Positions 36,534-44,753 of a stretch of DNA of 64,000 bases are shown piece by piece (position 1 is the first letter of the stretch; every line of letters begins with the position of its first letter). Under the pieces are notes generated by a model that was given only the letters and a program-made list of their open reading frames with translations, ran no database searches and was not told where the DNA came from. A program made the translations under genes and the position numbers. This DNA is from Spirosoma sp. 48-14 (GTDB lineage Bacteria > Bacteroidota > Bacteroidia > Cytophagales > Spirosomataceae), in NCBI RefSeq assembly GCF_001898575.1, contig NZ_MKUD01000010.1, positions 423,110-487,109 on the forward strand, written 5' to 3'.

Positions 36534-36632
36534 GTTTAAACCACGGAGTAGCACTGAGTTTTAACACGGAGTTACACCGAGTTTTTCTGTGCCACTCTGT
36601 GCTAAAACTCAGTGTAAATGCGTGGTTTAAAC
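36534..36632. repeat. Large imperfect palindrome between the sulfatase and oxidoreductase genes
   Basis: GTTTAAACCACG at 36534 matches CGTGGTTTAAAC at 36621, and internal blocks CACTGAGTTTTA/TAAAACTCAGTG also pair, giving a foldable 99-nt structure. It fills the intercistronic gap and looks like a dispersed repeat rather than a simple terminator. Confidence 0.55.
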
Positions 36633-36634
36633 GA

Positions 36635-37978
36635 TTAGATCCTGATGGCCCATTCGTTTTTCATCGGGCGGCCCAGCAAGGCGTTGGCTTCGGCATCGCC
36701 CTTAAACTGCTCCTTCTTCGGATTCCATTGCAGTGCCCGGTTCAGACGGTAGGCAATGTTGCCGATGTTGCAAACCGAAGCCGTACGATGACCAACTTCG
36801 ACGTCACAAATGGGCTTACTTCGCTTCCGCATGGCGTCGAGGAAATCCTTATAGTGGTTCTCGCTTTTGTATACATGCTTTTCGTTGTCACCGATTACTT
36901 TCGTTGCCAGTGAAGCAGGCGTTGTTTCAATTTTCCGGCGTTGTACTTTAATGTCGCCCTCTGTTCCAATGAAATGGATAGCATTGCTCCAGTCCCACTT
37001 TTCGTGGGTCATTACAATACCGTTATCATATTTGTAGGTCAGAAAAGGGTGGTCTTTGCCATCGGGCGCAATCACTTCGACCGGGCCGCTGTTGTCCATG
37101 TCCAATGCCCACTGCACAATGTCGAACATGTGAGCACCCCAGTCGGTGACCATGCCGCCACCAAATTCCCGGTAGTTGCGCCAGTTGGGGAATACGTCTT
37201 TGGAGGTCGGTGGGGCTAGTTCGGAGTTGAAGGCTACGGGTTCGTTGGGGCCTAACCAGGCTGGCCAGTCGAGTCCTTCGGGTATGGTTTCGGCGGGGAG
37301 ATCATACGGCTTTGGTGGGGGACCAACGTTTACTTTAATCTGTTTAATCTGACCGATGTAGCCATTCCGCACCAGTTCCGCCGTTTGCCGAAACTCCGGC
37401 CATGACCGTTGCATACTACCTGTCTGGAATACCCGGTTATGCTTTCGGGTGGCGTTTACCATAGCCCGGCCTTCTTTCACGGTCAGCGAAAGTGGTTTTT
37501 CGCAGTAAATGTCTTTCCCGGCTTCGGCCGCCCGAACGGCAACGGCCGCGTGCCAGTGATCGGGGGTGGCAATAACGACGGCATCAATGTCTTTGCGGTT
37601 CAGCAGTTCCCGGAAATCATTGTACACCGGAATGTCGGAATACTTGCCTGTATCCGGGGTCTTTTCGTAGTAAGCCTTTATGCGGTCCAACGTAAGTTGG
37701 GCCTTGGCTTTATACACTTCGCTGATGGCGATAATCCGGGCCTCGTTGGTACCCAGAAACGAAGAGGTCAACCCTCGTCCCTGCTTGCCCGTACCGATAA
37801 AGCCAAGGGAAATAATGTCGCTGGGTGCTAGGTACTTCGATCCATCGGGCCGTTTGCCACCCAATACGAAACGGGGGACAATCATGAAGCCTGCCGCTGC
37901 GGTGGCTGCTTTGCCGATAAAGTCCCGGCGGTTAAGAGCGTGTTTTTCTTCCATATGTTTTTGAAGGGGTTTAGTCAT
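36635..37978 (-). CDS. Gfo/Idh/MocA-family oxidoreductase, exported
   Basis: A 447-residue protein. ATG 37978 abuts the stop of the GH78 gene; ATG 37954 (MEEKHALNRRDF) is an alternative. It has a Tat leader (NRRDFIGKAATAAAGF), Rossmann start LGFIGTGKQGRGL, DAVVIATPDHWHA, CEKPLSLTVKEG, and a C-terminal domain with FGGGMVTDWGAHMFDIVQWAL containing the probable catalytic His. It is longer than the 11-kb paralogue (370 residues). It oxidises or epimerises a sugar or inositol released by the neighbouring hydrolases. Directly coupled to GH78. Confidence 0.87.
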   Translation of the reverse strand: MTKPLQKHMEEKHALNRRDFIGKAATAAAGFMIVPRFVLGGKRPDGSKYLAPSDIISLGFIGTGKQGRGLTSSFLGTNEARIIAISEVYKAKAQLTLDRIKAYYEKTPDTGKYSDIPVYNDFRELLNRKDIDAVVIATPDHWHAAVAVRAAEAGKDIYCEKPLSLTVKEGRAMVNATRKHNRVFQTGSMQRSWPEFRQTAELVRNGYIGQIKQIKVNVGPPPKPYDLPAETIPEGLDWPAWLGPNEPVAFNSELAPPTSKDVFPNWRNYREFGGGMVTDWGAHMFDIVQWALDMDNSGPVEVIAPDGKDHPFLTYKYDNGIVMTHEKWDWSNAIHFIGTEGDIKVQRRKIETTPASLATKVIGDNEKHVYKSENHYKDFLDAMRKRSKPICDVEVGHRTASVCNIGNIAYRLNRALQWNPKKEQFKGDAEANALLGRPMKNEWAIRI

Positions 37979-40255
37979 TTACTTTAACTCAATTACATGT
38001 TGCCCTGGGGCAACATCGTTTACTACGAGAAAGCCATTATCGGGGTGATTTCTAATAGCCTTCCCATCCAAAAATAGGCGTGTTTTTCCAGCCGACTGCG
38101 GCATATAAATCGTAGCCTTACTGCCTCCCGGCACGCTTACCGACAGGGTTTCAGTATCCGCCGTTTTCTGTATGGCCACCGTCACGGCTCCCTTTATGGT
38201 GGGGATAGTGGCATTGGCATGAGTCAAACGACCTAACTGGGGCTTGATCTGAAACGTGTCGAAGCCCGGTGTTAGTGGCTCAACCCCCATTAGTTTTCGG
38301 ACAATCAGGTTGGCCGGAGCCGCTCCCCAGGCATGGCTGAGATCAAGGTTGGGTTTGAAGGCAATGTCCCAGGCCTCCATTGAAATCGTTGAACCAACCC
38401 GAATCATATTGTACCAGCTTCGTTGCGTGGTGGCCGTTAGCAGATCGAAGGCGTAGTCGCCCATACCAGAATCGTACAGGGCATCCATCAGAAACTGAGA
38501 ACCATAAACACTACAGGCCATCCGGCGACTTTTGATAAACTCCCAAACGGTTTTCACATCTTCCGCCGGAACCAGCCCAAAGGCCAGCGCAAACATATTG
38601 GCATGAAGCGAGCTATGGCTGGTTTCGTCACCGTCTTTAATTAGGCCCGTTTTCTCATCTCTAAATACCGTTCGGAACGCCGAAAAGACCTCCTGCGCCT
38701 TTGTTTTATAGAAAGCGGCATCGTCGGGCTTGTGCAAGGCTTCGGCGATTCGTTGCATAAGCACCAGATTTCGGTAGTAATAGGCGTTGATAACCGAGTT
38801 GTAGGTAGTAAATACAAAGCCGTCGGTTTCGCCTTTATGTTCTTTTTCAGGGCTAATGTACTCGCCGTTCTGGGGCCAGTCGACAATATCGTGCAGGCCG
38901 CGCCGACCATCGAATAGCTTCGTAATATGGATCGAGGTCAGAAAGTCGTCGGTTTGCTTATTGGTCCGGGTGCTGATGAGGCTGTTTGGCCCGGCCAGTG
39001 GCATCAGAATTTTCTTCTGAAGCTCAGGGTAATACGTTTGCAGCAGTCGGTCGTCGCCCGTATAGAGGTAATCATTCCACGCAATTAGCACATTCTGAAG
39101 GCTCCATTCGGTGGGCCAGGTGGGGTGATACAGCAGGTAGGTCATGCTACGCCGGGCCATGCTGTACTCGGCATCGACGGCGTAGTGCGACAATTGATTA
39201 ATCAACGCGTCGGCTTCGTAGGGAATCCGCTCCCGGTCACCGTCGATGTAATACCCGGTGAAGCTCGTGGCCTTTATGGAGTACTTGCAGAGGTCCCAAA
39301 TCTGATTCAGTATCGTATCGCTGGAAGTAAAACTGGCGGCTGTTTCGTCGAATGGGTAATGCACCATCGTTCGCTCTACCGACGACAGATCGAAGGCCCC
39401 TTTTACGTTCGAGACCGTTACGTAACGGAAGGGATACACCTCGCCAATGTAGTCGGGCATTATCACCGGGTTGCGGCTGTTGCGTTTGGCATCGACTGGC
39501 CAGTCAATCTTATAGGCATGAGTGCCCTGTTTTACCGGCAAAGCCGTTTTAAGATAACGAATACGCTGCCCGGCTTTAGGGTTAATGGTGTAAGGGCTAG
39601 CTACAGCTTCGCCCACTTCTACCCAAACCGTATCGTTGGTAGGGCTGTCGAGCCGAAGCGTTAACTGGCAAAGGGCGTCTTTACCAAAGTCCAGAAAGTA
39701 AGTTCCCGGACTCTTTTTATGAATTAGACGCGGTATTTGCGGCTCGGCTACCAGCGGGTAATAGGCAAAACGCTCGGCGGGGTCTGGTTCCCCATAATAA
39801 AACGAAGCCGTTTTAGAAAAAGCCGTCATTTGCCCTTTATCATTCCATACCTGAACCGTCCAGTAATAGATTGTACCGGCTACAAGTGGTTTACCGGCAT
39901 ATGTCGTTCTGGTTTGTTTCGCTTTCTGGCGATTTGAGTCCCAGTAATCTGCTCTGCCGGGGGCTAGTAAGGCCGGAGAAGAGGCCACCAACAGACGATA
40001 CGCCGATTGCTGTGGAAACTGTTTTTCTAGTTCCCAGCTAAACGATGGCTGCTTGCTGGTAATGCTGGCAAACTGGTACTGGCCCGGCTGCTTACTGGCC
40101 TCGGCCAGAGGTATCGACAACGACAAACCGCGCTGTCTGACAGCCTGGGTATTGGCCAAAAGGTCGCACCGGAGTTGTACCGGGGCAGGCAGAGATTGGC
40201 CATAGGCGAAGTTTACAATGCCTGTGATGAAAAAATAGAATAAAGCTCTATGCAT
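37979..40255 (-). CDS. GH78-type alpha-L-rhamnosidase
   Basis: A 758-residue secreted glycosidase (signal MHRALFYFFITGIVNFAYGQ). The N-terminal Fn3-like domain carries KPLVAGTIYYWTVQVWNDKGQMTAFSKTASFYYG, the rhamnosidase N-domain hallmark. A beta-sandwich follows, then the (alpha/alpha)6 catalytic domain with DGDRERIPYEADAL (catalytic Glu), GDETSHSSLHANMFALAFGL, and SISMEAWDIA-type W-Glu. It ends with a C-terminal beta-domain (TIYMPQSAGKTRLFLDG). It removes terminal alpha-L-rhamnose from rhamnogalacturonans or plant glycosides. Its stop touches the downstream oxidoreductase start, so both are coupled. Confidence 0.88.
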   Translation of the reverse strand: MHRALFYFFITGIVNFAYGQSLPAPVQLRCDLLANTQAVRQRGLSLSIPLAEASKQPGQYQFASITSKQPSFSWELEKQFPQQSAYRLLVASSPALLAPGRADYWDSNRQKAKQTRTTYAGKPLVAGTIYYWTVQVWNDKGQMTAFSKTASFYYGEPDPAERFAYYPLVAEPQIPRLIHKKSPGTYFLDFGKDALCQLTLRLDSPTNDTVWVEVGEAVASPYTINPKAGQRIRYLKTALPVKQGTHAYKIDWPVDAKRNSRNPVIMPDYIGEVYPFRYVTVSNVKGAFDLSSVERTMVHYPFDETAASFTSSDTILNQIWDLCKYSIKATSFTGYYIDGDRERIPYEADALINQLSHYAVDAEYSMARRSMTYLLYHPTWPTEWSLQNVLIAWNDYLYTGDDRLLQTYYPELQKKILMPLAGPNSLISTRTNKQTDDFLTSIHITKLFDGRRGLHDIVDWPQNGEYISPEKEHKGETDGFVFTTYNSVINAYYYRNLVLMQRIAEALHKPDDAAFYKTKAQEVFSAFRTVFRDEKTGLIKDGDETSHSSLHANMFALAFGLVPAEDVKTVWEFIKSRRMACSVYGSQFLMDALYDSGMGDYAFDLLTATTQRSWYNMIRVGSTISMEAWDIAFKPNLDLSHAWGAAPANLIVRKLMGVEPLTPGFDTFQIKPQLGRLTHANATIPTIKGAVTVAIQKTADTETLSVSVPGGSKATIYMPQSAGKTRLFLDGKAIRNHPDNGFLVVNDVAPGQHVIELK

Positions 40256-40284
40256 TTATTATAAGCTATTTAGAGTATTTTATC

Positions 40285-40355
40285 ATCCCGACGATAGGAG
40301 GGATCTCATTCGTTTCTAACTCTGAAAGGCTTAAGATTCCTCCTATCGTCGGGAT
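40285..40355. repeat. Palindromic repeat upstream of GH78
   Basis: ATCCCGACGATAGGAGG at 40285 pairs perfectly (17 bp) with its complement at 40339-40355, extended to 22 bp with one G-T. The loop is 27 nt. It resembles the dispersed palindromes of Bacteroidota, which is recollection, not checked here. It sits outside the likely insertion-sequence left end. Confidence 0.6.
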
Positions 40356-40379
40356 TGTAAGTTTGCATTGAACAAATAA

Positions 40380-40546
40380 TCTTTGGTTGTCCAGTTCATA
40401 CCTACGTCGGGATGGTCACAAAGACCGGTTGTCATGATCGGTAGCCTGGACAGCCAATCTCATGGAACCCGGACAGTTCAGTGGGCCACCAGCCCGTTTC
40501 ACAATGATGTCGAGAGCATGAGTCGTACCCATTTTTTGTTTTTGTC
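40380..40546 (+). ncRNA. Candidate IS110 bridge RNA region
   Basis: The region upstream of the transposase folds: GGTTGTCCAG (40385) pairs with CTGGACAGCC (40446-40455), 10 bp with one G-T. It encloses smaller alternative stems such as GGTC/GACC and ACCG/CGGT. IS110-group elements are known to transcribe a bridge RNA from the left end, with two internal loops that guide target and donor choice. Loop assignment and ends were not determined. Confidence 0.4.
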
Positions 40547-41548
40547 ATGAACCAGTCAATCATCTATTACGGCGTTGATGTCAGCAAAGAGCACTTGCAC
40601 ATCAGCTACCCAATGGGCACTGATGCTAAGGAGCAGCCTCAATGGAGTTACCAAACCCTACCTAATGAACTCGATCAGTTGGAGCAATGGGTGGTGCAAT
40701 TACCCCCCAATAGCCATCTCATTTTCGAGCATACCGGCACGTATTCGGCTCGCCTGGCTTGGGTATTGTAGCTACACAATCGTCCATTTAGTATTCTTTC
40801 GCCTAGTCAAAGTAAAGGCTTTGCTACCACCTTGAAGGCCATCAGCAAGACCGACCGAAGTGACGCGACTCTGCTGGCTCGCTATGGGCAGGTCTTTCAA
40901 CCTCCAGTCTCACGACTGGCTGAAGAGTCGCTGCACCAGCTTCGCCAGCAACACAAGCATCTCAACAATCTGCGCATCAGTCAACAAGCCGTCGCCAATC
41001 AACTCCATGCGCTATCTTTTGATCCCCGGGCCAGTCAGAAGGTCAAGGCCAGTCTACTAGTTTTACAACAAAGTTATCTGACTCAGATAGCCCTTTTCGA
41101 AGATGAACTGGATCAGATGAGCCAGCAAGAATTACAGACCATCTCCGAGCGCATGCAACGGGTCAAGGGGATTGGTCCAAGCTCAGCTCAAGCCTTATGC
41201 ACAGTCACCAATGGGTTGGCCGGATTCGAGTCGGCCAAAGCCGTCGCTAAGTTCGTTGGCATTGCCCCCACTCAAGTGCAATCGGGCAGCTCGGTTCGTC
41301 GCCGGGGCCGTATGGCCCGCACTGGGCTAGGGTATGTTCGTGGCCTTTTATACATGGCGGCCCGCTCGGCCCGCAAGTACAATTTAAGTTGCAAAGCACT
41401 TTATGATCGGCTACAGGCCAAGGGTAAATGCCATAAAGTGGCCATGGTTGGGGTCATGAATAAATTGATCCATCAGGTATTTGCGGTTGTTAAACAGGAT
41501 GTCAAGTTTGTCAATGGGTTTGGCTTACCCAAACAAAATTTGGCCTAA
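40547..41548 (+). pseudogene. IS110-family transposase with an in-frame amber stop
   Basis: One reading frame of 334 codons interrupted only by TAG at 40769-40771; both pieces are in the same frame, so this is a nonsense change, not a frameshift. The RuvC-like half shows D11 in YGVDVSKE, E61 in IFEHTG and D103/D106 in KTDRSDA, the complete DEDD set. The C-terminal Transposase_20 half has RVKGIGPSSAQAL, FVGIAPTQVQSGSSVRRRG with the probable catalytic Ser, and LGYVRGLLYMAA. A TTG at 40832 begins a free-standing C-terminal piece. Natural length of the family is about 330-350 residues, so nothing else is missing. Likely inactive unless the amber is suppressed. Confidence 0.85.
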
Positions 41549-41607
41549 AGCTTGACTTTTGACACAGTTCATGACAAAAAAGGTAGTATCAATACAGCAA
41601 TCCGCGC

Positions 41608-43905
41608 TTATTTCGCGGCTGTTGGTGGGGGAATAATCAGTTTTTCCAGTTCGTCAATCGTCCAGGCTCCTCGACTGGAAGCATACATTTCTCTGACTTT
41701 CTTTACGTCGTCGGGTTGTATAACCGCCGATTGCCGCCCTTTAACAGCCCGCGACGAGGTGCCTACAAACTCGTAACGGATGTAACTCAGGACAGAGGCA
41801 ATCCACTCGTCGGAATTGTCCTTCATCGAAGCCATCTCGCTGGGGAAGGCTTTCCCGTCAATTGGCCCTTTCAGACCATGCAGTAGAATGCGAATCACAA
41901 AGTCCCGGTCATGGTTCACGTGTTTGGCCCCCCGCAAGGCTGGGGCCGCGTTGGTCGGTAGTCCATTGCCATCGCCACCGTGACAGGGCGAACACATACC
42001 TTTGTAAATCTCACTACCTGCTACAATAAGCTTGCGGTCTGGTGCCGGGAAACTCCCCAGTTTCATGCCGTATATCTTGGAGTCTTCGTTACGGTCGATA
42101 CTCTTTTTGACCCGGTTTAACATCTCGTTATCAGCGTTTCGGATCAGAATTTCCTGCGCAATCTGCTGCGCCTGAGGATTTTTATTCGATCCCAGCGACA
42201 ATAACAATTGGGTTCTGACGTCATAATTGGGGTCGTCTATCAGCTTCCCGACGCGGGCAATCATGTCGGTGTCGTTTTGTTTAAGATACCGTTCGCTAAC
42301 CCAGATGGCGGCTCTACGCACCTGAGCATCCGAATCGGTCAGGGTCGCATTGATGAGGTCTTTGTCGATGGAGTCCAGGCCTTCGAGCGTCCAGAGGGCA
42401 TGAAGGCGGCCGAGTGCCGATGCGTTCTTGTGGCCCGTAACCATTGCCCGCAGGTCAGAAACGACCGACTTGTCGCCGAGAAGAATTAGCTGCTTCTGGG
42501 CGTTATCGCGCCACCAGCCATTCGGATGATCCAGGTACTTGATCAGGCTAGCCGCCGGAACGTCGAGCATTTTAGGTTTAGGGCCGGGTTTGAAGTCGTC
42601 GTGAACCAGCCGCCAGATGCGTCCACGCTGATTTATTTTGGCCAGATCGTAGTAGTCGATCTTGCTGCGTAGAAACGTGCCTTTTTGCGTCCAGTTCGAT
42701 TCCTGAATAATTCCCCGGTTCATATCGATGATGTACAGCAGTCCGTCGGGGCCGGTATAGGTATTGACAGGGCGGAAGAAGAAGTCGGTACTGGCAATAA
42801 ACTCTTTGTTGTGATAGACGTTTTCCAACTGGGTTTTGCCTGCTCGATTAACCACCTTCGCCCGCCGGATAATGCGTGCCACGGGTTCGTTGATCAGGTA
42901 ATCGCCCACTAAATCAGCGGGTAAGCGGTCTCCCCGAAATATCGACTGACCATTGCCCGAGGTGAAATGGTTTAGGGTACTGTCGGGGCGCAGGCGAGGA
43001 GGGCCACCCTGTACTTCGGGGTTGGAAATCCGCGACCATACCGGGCTAAAGGTAGCTTCGTCGTAAGCATCGGCAAACTCCAGGGCTCCATATTTCGGGT
43101 TGATCTGAAAGCCAGACCCTGCGTTTTCGCCACCACCCCGACTGAAAAATAACCGCCCGTAATTGTCGTAGGTTAAGCCCCACTGCCCATTGGAACCGCT
43201 ATGAAGCGAATCGGGCTTGAGCATGCCATTGACGTACCGGAAGCGAATCGGGTCAACAGTTTGGTAAATGTAGTTGTCGAGGTTCCAGACCAGGCCACTA
43301 CGCTGGTGTTCCAGGTTTCCGGGTGCTACTTTGCCCACGACATAAACGGGCCGTTTCTGGTCAGCCACGCCGTCGCCGTTGGTGTCTTTGTAGCTGAAAA
43401 TGTCATAGGTGTCCGTTTCATTAACCAACAGTTCATGGTTGACACACAGGAGCATACGTGGCAGCAGCATGTCTTTAATGAACACGGTGCTTTTGTCCAT
43501 TTTGCCATCGTTGTTGGTATCTTCCAGCAGCATTACCCGGCTTTTCTTATCCTTCGTTCCGGTGCCGTCGGCATCCTGCGTGTAGGTTTCCATCTGGGCC
43601 ACATACATGCGGGCGTCACCATCCCAGGCAATGGCTACGGGTTCGGTAATCATCGGCTCGCTGGCCACCAGTTCCATGTGATAGCCGGGGGGCAACACAA
43701 ACGCTCGCTGACTTTGCTCTGGCGTAAGCGGGACAATCGAAAACGGAGCCAGCGGTTGTGTGGTGTCGCTTTCGGCCTTACTGACGACCTCTGAGCTTAC
43801 GATTGTGCTGGTGCCGGTTGGCGCTTTAGCATTCATCTGCACTTTACACGCATAAATCAGTGCGGATAAGCCCAGGGTGGCGAGGAGTAATGAGTTGGTT
43901 TTCAT
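41608..43905 (-). CDS. PVC-type haem-binding protein (propeller + HEAT + cytochrome c)
   Basis: A 765-residue exported lipoprotein (lipobox Cys at residue 20). The N-terminal half is the membrane-bound-dehydrogenase-like propeller with PPGYHMELVASEPMITEPVAIAWDG and EF-hand-like acidic loops (DTNNDGKMDKS, DTNGDGVADQK). The middle has helical HEAT-like repeats (LDGLDSIDKDLINATLTDSDAQVRRAAIWV), and the C terminus is a cytochrome c domain with CSPCHGGDGNG and probable Met ligand near ASMKDNSDEW. The family passes electrons from sugar or alcohol oxidation; its true substrate is unknown. It is a paralogue of 50066-52315. It follows the CREST-type gene by 8 bp, and was separated from GH78 by the insertion. 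Confidence 0.88.
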   Translation of the reverse strand: MKTNSLLLATLGLSALIYACKVQMNAKAPTGTSTIVSSEVVSKAESDTTQPLAPFSIVPLTPEQSQRAFVLPPGYHMELVASEPMITEPVAIAWDGDARMYVAQMETYTQDADGTGTKDKKSRVMLLEDTNNDGKMDKSTVFIKDMLLPRMLLCVNHELLVNETDTYDIFSYKDTNGDGVADQKRPVYVVGKVAPGNLEHQRSGLVWNLDNYIYQTVDPIRFRYVNGMLKPDSLHSGSNGQWGLTYDNYGRLFFSRGGGENAGSGFQINPKYGALEFADAYDEATFSPVWSRISNPEVQGGPPRLRPDSTLNHFTSGNGQSIFRGDRLPADLVGDYLINEPVARIIRRAKVVNRAGKTQLENVYHNKEFIASTDFFFRPVNTYTGPDGLLYIIDMNRGIIQESNWTQKGTFLRSKIDYYDLAKINQRGRIWRLVHDDFKPGPKPKMLDVPAASLIKYLDHPNGWWRDNAQKQLILLGDKSVVSDLRAMVTGHKNASALGRLHALWTLEGLDSIDKDLINATLTDSDAQVRRAAIWVSERYLKQNDTDMIARVGKLIDDPNYDVRTQLLLSLGSNKNPQAQQIAQEILIRNADNEMLNRVKKSIDRNEDSKIYGMKLGSFPAPDRKLIVAGSEIYKGMCSPCHGGDGNGLPTNAAPALRGAKHVNHDRDFVIRILLHGLKGPIDGKAFPSEMASMKDNSDEWIASVLSYIRYEFVGTSSRAVKGRQSAVIQPDDVKKVREMYASSRGAWTIDELEKLIIPPPTAAK

Positions 43906-43913
43906 GTCGGGAT

Positions 43914-44741
43914 TCAGGAATCAGATCTCGTAAAACGAAAGAACGCATAACTACAAAAGCTACTCAGCCCCGTCAATAAATGCCAGATTGCGTGGCCCTG
44001 TACCAGCGAATGGGGGTTACAGCCAAACTTTTGTACATCCAGCGTACGAATCTTTATGGCCACCACAATCAGTACAAAACTCGCGATTCCTACCCAACCG
44101 AAGCGTTTTTTTCGGAACTGGAAATAGTTGATTCCGGTCAGCAGCAGTAAGCTGAGAATTAGGGCGGGGAGCAGAATGCCGCTGGGGATCAGCAACGAAA
44201 TTTTTAAGAACAGAACGATGAGTACCACTAACGCAACCAGCCAGATTTGTTTGGCTGATTCGCTAAAGTTGATTTTGTGCAGCACATGGTAGAGGCCAAT
44301 GCTTACCAGCGTAAGCGTCAGGCTGTAGGTGCCGTTCATATCGACGCGCTGGCCAATATAGGTAAGCGAGGCATGAAAAAAGGCACTTCCGATGCTCAGA
44401 TAAATAAAACAGAGGCCCGTCAGTGCCGATAAAAGTGGGAAAGCCTGCATCCGGTTTTTGGGTTGTTTCCCCGCTGTTTTATAGTCGCTGAGGGCAATTT
44501 GCAGCACCAGTATACCTAAAAAGAAATACGCCAGGTTGGAGTACGTATTCATCGGCTGATGAAAGAACCGATCCGTGTGGTTAAACTCGCAGTACTCGAC
44601 CGTCAGGGCCGATTTACTGACCTGCATACCGGCCCAAACATCTCCATGAAGTGATGAATTCAAGCCAATCCAGCCGGCAAACATCCATAGCGTGGCTGTC
44701 GCTGAGCGGAGAAGTATCTGAATTAATAGGGGGCGGTGCAT
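43914..44741 (-). CDS. CREST/alkaline-ceramidase-like membrane hydrolase
   Basis: A 275-residue protein with about seven spans and the conserved CREST set: EYCEFNHTDRFFHQPMNTYSNLAYFFLG (Glu), S-x3-H in IGSAFFHAS, D in RVDMN, and H-x3-H in HAIWHLLTG. CREST proteins are zinc-dependent amidases of the membrane (alkaline ceramidases, PAQR relatives, Per1). I infer a membrane lipid amidase, perhaps sphingolipid-related, since Spirosoma relatives can make sphingolipids. It is cotranscribed with the gene at 44754 (12 bp) and with the cytochrome. Confidence 0.72.
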   Translation of the reverse strand: MHRPLLIQILLRSATATLWMFAGWIGLNSSLHGDVWAGMQVSKSALTVEYCEFNHTDRFFHQPMNTYSNLAYFFLGILVLQIALSDYKTAGKQPKNRMQAFPLLSALTGLCFIYLSIGSAFFHASLTYIGQRVDMNGTYSLTLTLVSIGLYHVLHKINFSESAKQIWLVALVVLIVLFLKISLLIPSGILLPALILSLLLLTGINYFQFRKKRFGWVGIASFVLIVVAIKIRTLDVQKFGCNPHSLVQGHAIWHLLTGLSSFCSYAFFRFTRSDS

Positions 44742-44753
44742 AGTTGTTTGGGA

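Larger units (their letters stand above)
40380..41600 (+). mobile_element. IS110-family insertion sequence (transposase nonsense-mutated; ends approximate)
   Basis: The element separates GH78 from the PVC cytochrome gene. The recombinase (40547-41548) is of the DEDD plus catalytic-Ser type that characterises IS110. About 165 bp of structured non-coding sequence precedes it and only about 60 bp follow, the layout of the IS110 group with the guide RNA at the left end. IS110 elements lack normal terminal repeats, so both ends are estimates. TTTTTGTCATGAAC at 40539-40552 is a perfect inverted copy of 41567-41580. Confidence 0.75.

Noticed and set aside
36635..37978. GH109 (N-acetylgalactosaminidase) identity
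   Set aside because: The Tat leader and Rossmann motif are shared by many Gfo/Idh/MocA proteins; no GH109-specific residues could be confirmed by reading.
40547..41548. Two genes or a programmed frameshift in the IS110 transposase
   Set aside because: Both pieces are in the same frame with one TAG between them, so a frameshift is not involved, and neither piece has a complete active site.
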